Positions 39,601 to 47,125 are shown, counted from the first letter of the stretch. The stretch: DNA of 64,000 bases from Magnolia sinica (GCF_029962835.1 NC_080583.1:55407658-55471657), one strand, 5' to 3'. The notes: a model not told the origin generated them from the letters alone. A program made the numbers and translations.

Positions 39601-42600
39601 ACTGAGGTGTCTATTACAAACTTTACAAGTGGACTGACAAATGTAGAAGGAATTTTGCCAGTTGATTTGGCAGTTGGAAGCAAGAGAGCACTGACAGCTT
39701 TCTTTGTTGTGCCATCACATTCCAATTACAATGCACTTCTTGGTCGTAATTGGATTCACGCCAACTTTTGCATTCCATCACCCTCGCATCAGATTCTGAT
39801 TTTCTGGAATAAGAGGAAATTTGAAATAGTTCCAGTTGATAGTAAACCATTTCAAGCATAATCTAATGCAGTGGATGCATACCTATATGAAGAGGATGTT
39901 GGACCAATAACTTTTGTTGGGCGAGACAGATTTAGAAATCCGATTGGGACATCTTTGGCAAAGAACCCTATGGTCAAAATAAAAGACTTAAACCTACTTG
40001 CTAAAAAGGAGGTAGCCACGCCAAGAACAATAGTAGTGTATCGGCCATGGCAATCTTACATCATCGAAGAGTCCTCATAAATACAAACTTAACGAAAAGA
40101 CAAGAAGAGGCTGAGATTGTGGCCTAATTTGCTAGAATCAAGCAAGCTCAAGATAAAGATGAGCTAAGTAATGGTTGTATGGTCAACATAGTCGAATATT
40201 CATTGGAGTATGATGAGATTGCCGAAAACGGCATAGCTCTTGAAGAATTGGAAGCAACACCTACAAAGCTTGATGATCTACAAGCAGATGTGCAAGATCC
40301 TTTGATTAAAGTTAAAATAGGGAATGACCAATGCCAACAGCCCACATTCATCAGTGGTTATTTATCACCATATGAACCTGAGGTAACGGTCGAACTTCTC
40401 CAAAATTTCAAAGATTTTTCGAATGGGATTATCATGAAATGCCTGGTTTAAGCTGAAAATTGGTCGAGCACCGATTGCCGATTAAAGAAGGATTTCGGCC
40501 AGTTAAGCAGCCTCCGTAGAGGATGACTATGGAAGTTACCCTCAAAATAAAGGAAGATGTAGAAATTGCGAGCCGGCTTTATTCAACCGATCAGGTACGC
40601 AGAATGAATTTCTAACATAGTTTCAGTAGTGAAAAAGAATGGAAAAATTCAGGTGTGCATTGATTTAAAAATTTTGAATCATGATACACCGAAAGATGAG
40701 TACCCCATGCCTGTTGTCGACCAATTAATTGATCGAGCCGCAGGACATAATATAATATCATTCATGGATGGCCATTCTGGTTATAACCAAATTTATATCG
40801 CAAAAAATGAGATACCGAAAACGGCCTTTAAATGCCCATGAGCTATCGGCATGTTTTGTTGGAAAATGATGTCATTTGGGTTTTTTTTTAAATACCGGGG
40901 GCAACCTACGAGAGAGACATGAATGCTATCTTTCATGAGATGATCGGACACATATTGGAGGTGTACATAGATGATGTTGTGATAAAGTCATGTGATTTTA
41001 TCAATCATCTGGCCCAATTGCGACAAGCATTTGAACGTATGAGATTGCACAAATTGAAAATGAACCCTTTAAAATGTGCATTTGGTGTTTCAGCCGGGAA
41101 TTTTCTTAGATTTCTGGTACATCAAAAAGGTATCGAGATAGACCGAAATAACACCCGTGCTATAATTGGGGCTCAACCTCCATGGAATAAAAAAGAGTTG
41201 CAAAGATTTCTAGGTCAGGTTAATTATCTTTGCCGGTTTGTTTTAAATTCAGTAGGGAAAACTAACGTTTTTCCCCATTGAATAAGTAAAAGGTAGGAGA
41301 AACATTTGTATGGGAGGAATGTCATCAGCAGGCTTTCGACAAAATAAAAGAGTATTTGACAAAGCCGCCAATTTTGATCCTGCCACGAAAAGAAAAACCT
41401 CTTCAACTTTATATATCTGCAGCCGAAGAATCTATTAGAGTATTTTTAACTCAGGAGAACGAGGACCAACACCATTTTGGCACACCCAGATATATAAAAG
41501 ATAGCATGACCACATTTCCGACTATTCTTTGTCAAATAGGCATAAATGTGAGGGGGCAATGTTTGTACCAAAATCTGTGCGGATCAGATGAATGGTGCTA
41601 ATATTGCCACACGGCACAAGAGATTCAAAGAAGACCTGCATCAGGGATTCAAGTATCAGCTAGTCTTTGGGTACTTTGTGGGTATTTTTTGTCTTTTGGA
41701 TAGATATAAATGGTTACTTCTGCCATGTCAGCCTCAAAGTGCATCCTCATAGTTGAGATCATGGTCAATAAAGTGTAACCTCTCTTTTCCTAGCTGGTTA
41801 CACACGATGAAGCCAAGTGGATGAACGGTTATGCTCTCATCTCCTGTCTTGAAGCTTATAAATACTAGAAGTAATTTTGAGAAGAAGGATCTCTCCGAAC
41901 CCAACAACAAACACAACTATCAATCCAGCGCAACGCTATGTATCTAGGCTTAGTCTCTCCCTGCTCAGTAGCAGTAGACCTTAGTGTAGATTCAGGTTCA
42001 GTCCGTCCTTACGCACGCACCAGACTAACTTAAGTCGTAAATAATAGTTGCAATTCCCTTCCATTTGCGCCTACATGCCAGATCTAAAGCAAGACAGTAG
42101 TTTAGGAACCCGTCCACCTATGCTCATATGTTGGGCCGACTGTAGTTGTAATTTCCGGCATTGCCTCTACTTCACTCATCAACACGCTACTCTCAAAAGG
42201 ACCCTGCTGCTCTTGGAAGCACCCTGTTGCTCTCTGTCAGGCGGGCGATTCCCCATAGTGATAATTCATTCACATTTTCCTCAACCACATCATCTTTTCT
42301 TCTTGTTCATTCTAACCATACAATTGTTGCACCTTCACAAGTCCTTGGATTTCCAAGGCAAAAAAAAAAATGAGCTCATTTGGAGGAAGAGCCCCAGCCT
42401 TCATCAATCGTCTAAGTAACAAGCGCACGATAATTGGCTAAATAGATGAACAGTTGAGCCATGACTGAGCTTCGGTCTATCTCAACGTCAGGGGTCAGTG
42501 GTCACGGTTTGAATTGGACCCAATCGATTCTGGCACACCAGCAACCCTCACACGTGTTCCGCGCAGCCAAATTCAAGGACCAACATCTTGTCCATTGCCT

Positions 42601-43710
42601 TAGTAGATATATGTATATTTGTTCCATTTAATAGATGTTCCTCATTCAAGAAATAGAAAGGTTATTATATTTTTGTAACTTCCTAAACCACCTATTTATT
42701 CCATTTTGGAGATTTGGGAGGTTTATTTTACATCAAACGGATACAAATGGATGCCACCATTTTCACACACATGAGGCATCAGCAAAAACAAAACAACAAC
42801 AACAAGCATGTAATTGCGTTTGCTTCTTAGAAAATGGATGGGCGTTAAGACATGAGCGGTGAATTGAGCAATTAAGCCAATAGATTAATAGTGGCCACCA
42901 CGGAAACATCCCTCACCAGATAATATGAGGAGACACATCCAGAATAAAACCTCATGAATAGAAGGCAAATGAAATGCAATTTATGAGAGACCATTCGGCA
43001 TAAGATGCACACTTCCGTGTAAAGGAAAAAAGAAAATAAAAGAAAAAAATTGAATCCGTACTGACCATTTCGGCATAGCCCTCGATGAGTTGTGAATAGT
43101 CAATCCCACCAGTATTCCTGTCCTTGGAGTTCGTCCTCTTTGAGAGATTCTTCTCACTTGTACCTTTGACTCTGTCACCTCTGCTCCTTTCTGATCTTAT
43201 AGACGGAGGTGATAAGCTCCTACTTCTCCTTCTGCTGCCACTCCTGTGGTGATGTTTTCCCTCTCCTAGTGAGGTAGGGCTTTCCTCTTCATCCCTGCTT
43301 CGGAAGTGCGGACGACGAGCAGTGTCTCGCCCATTTCTCTCCGTACTCCTCCTCGACGATCCATCTCTCCCTTCTCTGTACCTATCTCGACTCCTAGACA
43401 AATCATTCCTTTCCTCTTCTTCTTCCTCTTCCCTAGTACGACGCGAATGCCCTATATTACGGTCGCTGCTGCTCGAGGGGGTGTGTTTATTTTTACTGAG
43501 TTTGTTTTGGATGGAATGAAGGAGCTGAGTCTGTTTCTGTAATTCGGGGGTGGAAGAAGAAGCGGGAACGAAGGTGGTAAGGAAGGAGGAGGAGGACGAT
43601 GAGGAAGAAAGGGGATTGGAGTTGTAGCCGAGACCTTGTTTGAACCTGGCAGCGCCTTTCCCTTTGCGTGTTAGCTCGTCGTAGTAAGCAGCGGCTTTCT
43701 TTTCCTCCAT
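9271..43710 (-). CDS. Arginine/serine-rich nuclear protein, six exons, 356 aa
   Basis: Coding segments on the minus strand: 43066-43710, 18427-18478, 14748-14837, 9746-9810, 9502-9651 and 9271-9339, together 1071 nt including the TGA. All introns are GT-AG and phases join exactly (0, 1, 1, 0, 0). The protein starts [20 protein letters not shown], has a serine run (residues about 35-43), an RS/RD-rich region (about 80-190), then a conserved tail with [40 protein letters not shown], a [23 protein letters not shown] helix and [17 protein letters not shown], ending [17 protein letters not shown] composition suggests a nuclear-speckle or splicing-associated protein; the tail has some likeness to RSRC1/SRrp53, which is tentative. 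The frame is open throughout, the splice sites are good and the motifs are conserved, so I take it to be functional. The gene spans 34.4 kb because introns 1-3 (24,587, 3,589 and 4,937 bp) are filled with transposons. Confidence 0.87.
9420..9476. repeat. Simple repeat in intron 5: poly-A and (GA)n
   Basis: A poly-A/AAC tract followed by an (AG)n run at about 9451-9474. On the gene strand this is a (CT)n tract close upstream of the exon 6 acceptor. Confidence 0.8.
9502..9651 (-). CDS. Exon 5 of the RS-rich gene (150 nt)
   Basis: Acceptor tctttag before 9651, donor gtcaga from 9501. It encodes [20 protein letters not shown] and an acidic stretch ending CRNLMSDQ. Intron 4 to its right is only 94 bp. 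Confidence 0.88.
9746..9810 (-). CDS. Exon 4 of the RS-rich gene (65 nt)
   Basis: Acceptor tattcag before 9810, donor gtgcga from 9745. It encodes [20 protein letters not shown] plus E, a likely amphipathic helix. Confidence 0.87.
10047..11463 (+). pseudogene. RTE-type LINE, 5'-truncated and decayed, interrupted by a MITE
   Basis: Lies in intron 3, antisense to the gene. Translation in shifting frames gives the order of a non-LTR reverse transcriptase: [20 protein letters not shown], a YDRILE block, an [22 protein letters not shown] segment, [40 protein letters not shown] and, near the end, VEIVRKELM then [14 protein letters not shown]. The 3' end carries a (GATGAT)n tail at 11450-11463, as RTE elements often do. 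Stops and frameshifts are frequent, and a 226-bp element sits within it. Confidence 0.8.
10889..11114. mobile_element. hAT-type MITE (226 bp) inside the RTE LINE
   Basis: The LINE coding block is split, then resumes at GAGATGGATGAGTGG. Ends are TATGGTATTTTGTAACGG and, inverted, CAAGGTGTGGTGTAACGG. They are flanked by TGAGGATG (10881-10888) and TGAGAATG (11115-11122), an 8-bp TSD with one change. The subterminal region is rich in GTAACGG and CCGTTAC, as in the large hAT at 19660-34617, so this may be a non-autonomous relative. Confidence 0.75.
11640..13390 (+). repeat. Probable solo LTR in intron 3
   Basis: It has the composition of a long LTR: many AAGTTCAAG repeats (about 11755-11990), then near-palindromic units on the theme TTCGACCAGTCGAA (about 12110-12440), a TATA box (TATAAATAG, 12451-12459) followed by a pyrimidine-rich probable start at about 12470, and U5-like sequence. 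No coding domains follow. Borders are approximate and I could not define a TSD. Confidence 0.4.
13391..14747. other. Remainder of intron 3
   Basis: No gene or element recognised. Contains a (CA)n microsatellite at about 14277-14302 preceded by a poly-C stretch. Confidence 0.4.
14748..14837 (-). CDS. Exon 3 of the RS-rich gene (90 nt)
   Basis: Acceptor tttttgcag after a long pyrimidine tract (poly-A on +), donor gttcaa from 14747. It encodes [20 protein letters not shown] and then APIDDEEIE. The donor is weak, but phase and protein continuity support it. Confidence 0.85.
15170..16140 (+). mobile_element. Ty1/copia remnant (LTR-like leader and gag start) in intron 2
   Basis: A leader with (CTCC)n at 15350-15380 and the phrase AAGGTATCAAAGTGTGATTG at about 15399 (primer-site-like) precedes an ATG at 15865. 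Translation from there, [20 protein letters not shown], then KPNNANYLH and a stop where copia gag usually has W, resembles a copia gag N-terminus. Only about 90 codons remain. Confidence 0.4.
16141..17278. other. Intron 2 sequence, nothing recognised
   Basis: Several ORFs of 60-95 codons occur on both strands, but none shows a motif or composition I can tie to a gene. Confidence 0.35.
17279..17862. repeat. Direct duplication of about 300 bp in intron 2
   Basis: Blocks occur in the same order in both halves: CATTCAATATTCA or AATTCAATATTCA, CCCAAGGTT, ATCACATGAAAGTT or CCACATGAAAGTT, GGTGACTTTCCAAGAAAAG, and GTGGAAG or TTGGAAG then AGTGTT. Copy 1 is about 17279-17577, copy 2 about 17578-17862. 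The copies are diverged, so the event is old. Confidence 0.6.
17863..18426. other. Intron 2 sequence next to exon 2
   Basis: No element identified. A short duplicated theme (GCAAATTTGGTAATCGGCAAA at about 18206 and GCAAAATTTGGCAATCAGCAAA at about 18301) is the only structure seen. Confidence 0.35.
18427..18478 (-). CDS. Exon 2 of the RS-rich gene (52 nt)
   Basis: Acceptor ttgttgtag before 18478, donor gtatta from 18426. It encodes [17 protein letters not shown] plus the first base of a valine codon. It fits in phase between exon 1 and exon 3 and continues the pattern [20 protein letters not shown]. Confidence 0.85.
18479..19169. other. Start (3' end on gene strand) of intron 1, nothing recognised
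   Basis: Contains a (CA)n microsatellite at about 18533-18556 and AT-rich sequence. No coding signal. Confidence 0.35.
19170..19659 (-). pseudogene. RTE-type LINE 3' fragment, split by a hAT element
   Basis: Minus-strand translation gives [16 protein letters not shown] near 19600 and, at 19210-19410, [20 protein letters not shown] then [12 protein letters not shown], the C-terminal end of the same LINE family as at 10047-11463. The 3' tail on the minus strand is a (GAT)n run with TAAGGCTTAGATAAT (19170-19205). The fragment continues a few bases beyond the hAT element at 34626-34640, so it was truncated before or soon after the insertion. Confidence 0.75.
19747..20509. other. 3' non-coding part of the hAT element
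   Basis: AT-rich; no ORF worth calling. A (CATCGT)n-like stretch at 20393-20412 lies downstream of the transposase stop. Confidence 0.5.
20510..21767 (-). pseudogene. hAT transposase, C-terminal half
   Basis: This encodes the part that holds the hAT dimerisation domain. Motifs on the minus strand: [20 protein letters not shown] (about 21660-21710), then, at 21290-21619, [20 protein letters not shown] and [11 protein letters not shown], the typical hATC signature. A TGA follows NMKI, but the same frame continues as [16 protein letters not shown] and into a tail of 241 codons (20510-21235). That tail is acidic, then rich in Y, P, S, D and Q ([16 protein letters not shown]), a low-complexity end seen in some plant hAT proteins. 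The break from the N-terminal half at 21767/31747 is the chromovirus insertion. At least one stop and one frameshift near 21720 make it non-functional. Confidence 0.85.
21768..25982 (-). repeat. 3' LTR of the chromovirus (4.2 kb)
   Basis: On the minus strand it starts TGTCAGGCCCATATCC and ends GGAACGTGACA. It closely parallels the solo LTR at 57797-61845 over its length in opposite orientation. It contains a short tandem duplication (CATGAATGCTATCGACCACA at 22261, repeated at 22303), GTGGGCCC-rich blocks (24200-24900) and a (GA)n run at 24930-24958. Confidence 0.85.
25983..26003 (-). other. Polypurine tract of the chromovirus
   Basis: On the minus strand the bases just before the 3' LTR read TTAGGAGGGGAGAGC, preceded by GAAATTTCGAGGACGAAATT. 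This arrangement is standard for plant Tekay-type elements and primes plus-strand DNA synthesis. Confidence 0.8.
26112..30465 (-). pseudogene. Chromovirus gag-pol remnant with chromodomain
   Basis: Read on the minus strand. Gag: [20 protein letters not shown] at 30465, a proline-rich stretch, then EAEHWWTSV and RFDRQYF near 30200-30080; it looks shortened between MTAVLQ and [11 protein letters not shown] damaged zinc-knuckle region lies near 29650. Protease: [11 protein letters not shown] at 29340-29370. [17 protein letters not shown] and FIDDILIY at 28380-28510, then [18 protein letters not shown] at about 28260. RNase H at about 27700-28000. Integrase zinc finger and core at about 26820-27290 ([16 protein letters not shown]). 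The integrase C-terminal region reads [20 protein letters not shown], then [12 protein letters not shown] chromodomain (about 26130-26290) ends [15 protein letters not shown]. There are many stops and frameshifts; it is not functional. Confidence 0.85.
30614..30632 (-). other. Primer-binding site (tRNA-iMet type) of the chromovirus
   Basis: Directly inside the 5' LTR the minus strand reads GTTGATATTAGAGCCAAGT. It differs at two or three bases from the usual plant site TGGTATCAGAGCCAAG that pairs with the 3' end of initiator-methionine tRNA. Confidence 0.75.
30636..31746 (-). repeat. 5' LTR of the chromovirus, truncated and fused to an inverted LTR end
   Basis: From 30636 to about 31686 it matches 21768-22852 of the 3' LTR in order. 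At ACGAAGGCT (31687-31695) the match stops, and the last 60 bp are instead the inverse of the LTR 3' end (GCTGTCGGCG, TTTTGTGAGCTCGGTTTCCG, GGGGCGTGAC). About 3.1 kb of LTR is missing. Confidence 0.8.
31747..33397 (-). pseudogene. hAT transposase, N-terminal half (BED finger and core)
   Basis: Probable start [14 protein letters not shown] at 33397. A BED-type zinc finger follows: MKYNYC then [20 protein letters not shown] at 33260-33330, with the C..C...H...C ligand pattern. After a linker comes [20 protein letters not shown] (about 32690). The core at 31799-32563 has [47 protein letters not shown], and [15 protein letters not shown], typical of the DUF659/hAT catalytic region. Stops near 33310 and 33045 and a break near 32570 disable it. 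It continues at 21767 across the chromovirus. Confidence 0.87.
33583..33618. repeat. (TA)n microsatellite
   Basis: About 17 TA units between the transposase start and the 168-bp tandem repeats of the hAT element. Confidence 0.9.
33620..34235. repeat. Four tandem repeats of about 168 bp in the hAT 5' region
   Basis: The marker AATCTGTAAAATGGACATTA occurs at 33630, 33799 (one change), 33966 and 34134, i.e. at spacings of 169, 167 and 168 bp. Each unit holds TATGATTAACACATCATATT, CAGCAACACATTAAA and GAAAATAGTGCGTAAATAG. Units differ slightly. It lies upstream of the transposase start, within the transposon. Confidence 0.85.
34641..35592. other. Intron 1 sequence between the two large elements
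   Basis: No domain recognised. A 20-bp phrase (GAGTACCAACCCATTATGAA) occurs at 34981 and again at 35059. The rest is AT-rich without features. Confidence 0.35.
35593..36599 (+). repeat. 5' LTR of the 35.6-42.6 kb gypsy element
   Basis: 1,007 bp. TATA box CCTATAAATG at about 35889. It shares long blocks with the right LTR, e.g. CATCCTCATAGTTGAGATCA and GGTCAATAAAGTGTAACC. Clear single-base differences from the right LTR suggest an old insertion. Confidence 0.87.
36658..41458 (+). pseudogene. Ty3/gypsy gag-pol remnant (gag, protease, RT, partial RNase H)
   Basis: The start [14 protein letters not shown] is followed by a stop. Gag: [20 protein letters not shown] and [20 protein letters not shown] at 37502-37700 (retrotransposon gag family). 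A Cys/His cluster [19 protein letters not shown] at 38190-38240 stands where a zinc knuckle is expected. Protease: [12 protein letters not shown] at about 39518, with DNG in place of the usual D-S/T-G, then [12 protein letters not shown] at 39730. [37 protein letters not shown] at 40629-40841 and [11 protein letters not shown] at about 40956, which holds the catalytic YIDD. The RNase H start [19 protein letters not shown] ends at 41458. There are several stops and shifts. Confidence 0.82.
41461..41487 (+). repeat. Ectopic copy of the LTR-end/primer-site junction
   Basis: GAGGACCAACACC, one base, TTTTGGCACACCC matches 36589-36615, the end of the 5' LTR and the leader, with one change in 27 bases. 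It stands where the RNase H and integrase reading frame stops, 72 bp before the 3' LTR. Confidence 0.8.
41560..42585 (+). repeat. 3' LTR of the 35.6-42.6 kb gypsy element
   Basis: 1,026 bp. TATA-like CTTATAAATAC at about 41857. It has a small insertion relative to the left LTR around 42198-42230 (a second AAGCACCCTG/AAGGACCCTG-type unit). Confidence 0.87.
42586..43065. other. Intron 1 sequence next to exon 1
   Basis: No element or gene recognised. Includes an AAC-rich run near 42784-42806 and a poly-T/poly-A-rich stretch close to the donor site. Confidence 0.4.
43066..43710 (-). CDS. Exon 1 of the RS-rich gene
   Basis: 215 codons from the ATG at 43710 to GAAATG, then the donor gtcagt at 43065-43060. 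It encodes the conserved N-terminus, the poly-Ser stretch and the whole RS domain (e.g. [19 protein letters not shown]). The reading frame runs on into intron for 38 codons (to 42952), but that extension is hydrophobic and unlike the rest. Confidence 0.88.
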
Positions 43711-43935
43711 AATTTTTTTCGCTATTCCCTTGTCTTGCCTTGCCTAAGAAGGACGACCCTGCGGTTTGAATGAGACACAGTACTCTTTACCTGTGTAAGT
43801 TTCTAGGGGGAGTGCGGATCGTTTGCGCTGAAGGCACAGGGAAATTCTGGCCGTCGCTTTCCATTGGTCATGTCCATCGCTGATGACCTCACAAAACACA
43901 ACGATTTCCCACGGCACAACACAACTTTTGGGGTG
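43711..43935 (-). promoter_or_regulatory. 5' UTR and promoter region of the RS-rich gene
   Basis: 225 bp between the start codon and the first upstream MITE. On the minus strand it holds a CCAAT box (GACCAATGGAAAG at about 43860-43872) and TGACGTCA-like GAGGTCATC (about 43882-43890). No clear TATA box is present, as in many plant housekeeping promoters. The upstream border is set by the MITE, so the proximal promoter must be short or include MITE sequence. Confidence 0.45.
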
Positions 43936-43939
43936 GGGA

Positions 43940-44375
43940 ACTTCTCCGCCCCCACCATGAATTATGTATTAGATCCATTCCTACCGTCCATCAAATTTTC
44001 CATATCATTCTAAAGTATGAGCCAAAAAAATGAGGTGCATCCAAAGCTCAAGTGGACCACACCACAGACAGGAATTCAATGGCTACCGTTAAAACCTCCG
44101 TAGGATCCACTGTGAGGTTTATTTGTCATATAACCTCTCAGTAACGTCACATTGACATGTAAGGAAGAAAAAAAAAACAAATATCAGCTTGATCTAAGCC
44201 TTCTTTAACCCCAAAATATGTTCAATAATAACCGTCTAATTCCCACTGTTTGCTGTAGTGTGGCTACTTGAGCTTTACATCAGCCTTGGGTTTTTTGTCT
44301 CGTGCTCTAAAAGAATATGAAAAATTGAATCGACGGTGTGAATCTGACACATACATTACGAGGGAGCCTACAAAA
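43940..44375. mobile_element. Palindromic MITE copy upstream of the RS-rich gene
   Basis: Same block order as 6626-7152: ATCATTCTAAAGTATGAGCC, CTCAAGTGGACCACACCACA, AACAAATATCAGCTTGATC, CCCACTGTTTGCTGTAGTG, and ends related to CACCGTCGATTC / CTACCGTCCATC. Full length but diverged; TSD not clear. Confidence 0.7.
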
Positions 44376-44454
44376 GTTTGACGTGTTTCTTCTCTCTTCC
44401 CAGCTGCACCACTGCCCCAAGCAACCGTATTTCTTGACACATGTCAAGAAATTC

Positions 44455-45567
44455 ATATTATCCCATGATAATATATTTATTAGATCTACACTATCCATGC
44501 ATTTCTTTCATATATCATTTTAGAATATGAGCCCAAAATCAAGGTGGATTCAGAGCTAAAGTAGACCTAGCCACAGAAAGCTTAATGTTGAAAACTTCTT
44601 AAGGCAACCCAAGCCTCTATTCAAGCTAGTATTTGTTTTTTCATTACATATCCGTGTGACCTTATAAATAGATTAGATGACAAATAAACTTTATGGTTGG
44701 CCGTAGAAAGGTTTCAACAATAATTCGTTTAATCTCCACTGCTCTCTGTAGCATGGTTTACAAAAACTTTAGATGTCTCATTTGTAGGATCATGCTCTAG
44801 AATAAGGGCCTGTTTGGTTTTCCATAATCCAGGTGAATCGCCGTAAAGAAGTAATTATTACATTTTTTTCACTTGTTTGGAAATGAGTAAGTAATTTCAC
44901 CTAGAAAACCGGTCCGAAAATGTTGACTTAAATCCGTGGGCCCCAGCATAATGTATATGATATATCCGTGTCGTCCACCTGTTTTATTAGAATATTTTGA
45001 GGCTTCATCCAAAAAAATTAGAAAGATCTAATGTTCAATTGCCCCACATGAAAGGAAACAATGGACTTAATTTGTCCACTGTTGAAAGTTGATTCTTTTA
45101 TTGGGCCCACATTGAGGTTTATTCACCATGTAACCCGTTCATAAGGTCACATGGACATGGATAAGTGAAAAATATAAATATAAACCTGATCTAAAATTTC
45201 TAAGAGCCTCAACAAGTTTTTAATGGTATGCATTCAATTCTCATAATTTTGTGTGGTATGGTCCACTTGACCTTTGGATTTGCCTAATTTTTGGGCTCAT
45301 GCCTTAAATTTATTTGGCATAATGAATGGGTGGTATGGATAAGCCACACACATTATGGTGGGCCCCATATTTATTTTACAAATTCCTTTATTTAAGTGCT
45401 TAAAAAGTAACTGGTCAAGTCAGCATTGGGAAAGATGCAAGTAATTACCTTGGTAAATAATGATTACTCATTTACAAGGTAAATTACACTTGAGCCAGAA
45501 AACCAAACAGGCCATAATCTAAAATCTTGATGAATGGTGTGAATCTAACACATAATTCATGGTGGGG
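44455..45567. mobile_element. Palindromic MITE copy split by a Tourist element
   Basis: Left part 44455-44805 (ATCATTTTAGAATATGAGCC to CATGCTCTAGAATAA), right part 45518-45567 (TCTAAAATCTTGATGAATGG to TCATGGTGGGGCT). The parts join exactly into the family sequence when 44806-45517 is removed. Confidence 0.75.
44806..45514. mobile_element. Tourist-like (PIF/Harbinger) MITE with TAA TSD
   Basis: Ends GGGCCTGTTTGGTTTTC and, inverted, (T)GGCCTGTTTGGTTTTC. The TSD TAA is at 44803-44805 and 45515-45517. The interior (about 44930-45375) is itself a copy of the palindromic GTGGGCCCCA family, so this Tourist element carries an older MITE inside. Confidence 0.8.
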
Positions 45568-45719
45568 CTAGATAAATTGGACAAGTTTGTGAGATGGTAA
45601 TGATGTATACCAATGAGAAGTGACCCATGTGCCTTCAACACATACGTCCGCGCTCTATAAGGCGATGCGAGCAATTTGCATGCAAAGGGACTTCTTGCTG
45701 CAGTAAGCTAGGCCAGGCA

Positions 45720-46140
45720 CATGATGTTTTTAGAAATTCACCCCTTCCATCTGGTTTGCCCGATCATGTTAGAACTTGGGACAAAAATGTGACATCCAAA
45801 ATTCAAGTGGGCCGTATAACAGAAAATGGTGAGGATTGAATGCCCACCATTGAAACATTCGTGGGCCACATAAATTTTGGATTGGGCTAATATTTTTGTG
45901 TTTTCAGTTCACCCAAGAGGGATGACCTTATGAGCTGTATGGATGGCATATAAACATCACGGTGGCCTCAGGAGGTTTCAATTGTAGGCACTTCCATGCC
46001 CACTTTTTCCTACGGTGCAAGCCATCTATCTATTTTTTGGCCCACGTTCTAACATAACCTAACATGATTTATGAAAATAGATGGACCGTGTGAATTTCTC
46101 ACAAACATCATGGTGGCCCCACCTAGCTTCCCCTTGAAGT
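45720..46140. mobile_element. Further palindromic MITE copy
   Basis: Contains ATCATGTTAGAACTTGGGAC, CAAGTGGGCCGTATAACAG, TGATGGCATATAAACATCAC-like and AAACATCATGGTGGCCCCAC blocks in family order. Terminal repeats are poor. Confidence 0.6.
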
Positions 46141-46189
46141 TACCTTTCACGGGGAGTCCACATGAAACACTTTTGTCTACATGATTTTT

Positions 46190-46461
46190 CAAAATTGCAA
46201 AGTAAAGAAGCAATTAGTAGCATTTTGAGTAGTAACAAACAGGAAATATAGCTCGTGAGACAATTGCACTTTTAAATAGGGAAAAAAAATTATAATCATC
46301 GCAATCTTATATTATAAAACTTTTATTCAGGTGAAATAAATAATGTATCAAAATTATCACCATAGTCAAATGTAAGTGATGTGACCACACGATTATAACT
46401 GCAAACAATCATTACCCATCTATATCCATTTACCATAATAAATGGAAAACCAAACAGGCCC
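46190..46461. mobile_element. Right-hand fragment of a second Tourist-like element
   Basis: It ends GGAAAACCAAACAGGCCC followed by TTA. This is the inverse of the left end at 44806 over 18 bases. No matching left end lies between 45515 and 46190, so it is a fragment or its left end was lost. Confidence 0.55.
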
Positions 46462-47125
46462 TTATGGAGATTGTTGGGATGGATGTGGATTTAGGTACCC
46501 ACTAGTATGTTAATTCAATCAAACACGAGGCCACACGTGTGATTGAGGCCTTCTATTCGAATTTTGTGTGTATAATATGCAAGCATGCCAAAGTATACTC
46601 GACTCAGTGTTTGATTAAATTGTTGGTGTTCCCTGTATTGACTTGGACCAATTAGAGACTGGACGCAATGATCCAGCTATCCTCTCAACCATTAGTTGTG
46701 ATCAGCTATCAGGCAAATTGTAAAAGGGCAGGGTTAGTCCTTCCGAATGGATTCTTTTTGCCATGTGTCAATGGACTTAAGGACTTGTTCTTTTACCAGT
46801 GCTTTAGCTTGATATTTCTCAAATGAATAAAGATGAATAGATAAATAAAAGAAGACTAAACAATACCGATTTTATTAATATTTAAATGTATGACTATTGC
46901 AGTCGACAAAGTATCGAACAACTAAAGAAATAAAATAAACGAGAGAAATACCTGACTCATCTATTGGAACAAATAATTGAGGTGAATGGTCAACAAGATG
47001 TGACCGAATGGGTATAATAAGCTAAATCAAAACTCATTTGATCATGATCCAACAACTTAAGGTTGCGGATATTGGATCTACTCCTATGGCATTGTAACAT
47101 GAGCCGCTAGGTAGTAGCAATATAT
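46462..47125. other. Intergenic, nothing recognised
   Basis: No coding signal; searched in particular for a first exon of the acyltransferase at 53212, without success. Confidence 0.4.

Larger units (their letters stand above)
35593..42585 (+). mobile_element. Ty3/gypsy element with two LTRs, integrase lost
   Basis: LTRs at 35593-36599 and 41560-42585 start TGTTTGTACCAAAATC and end GACCAACA. Flanks are TCTTC (35588-35592) and TCTTG (42586-42590), a TSD with one change. A leader TTTTGGCACACCCGGTGGGA follows the left LTR (primer-site position), and AGGGGGCAA precedes the right LTR (polypurine tract). Internal DNA is 4.96 kb and ends within RNase H, so RNase H is cut and integrase is absent. 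It lies in intron 1 in antisense to the gene. Confidence 0.87.

Noticed and set aside
42952..43065. Extension of exon 1 by 38 codons into a single-exon protein
   Set aside because: The extension is unlike the rest, while a donor at 43065 joins in phase to five further exons with conserved sequence.
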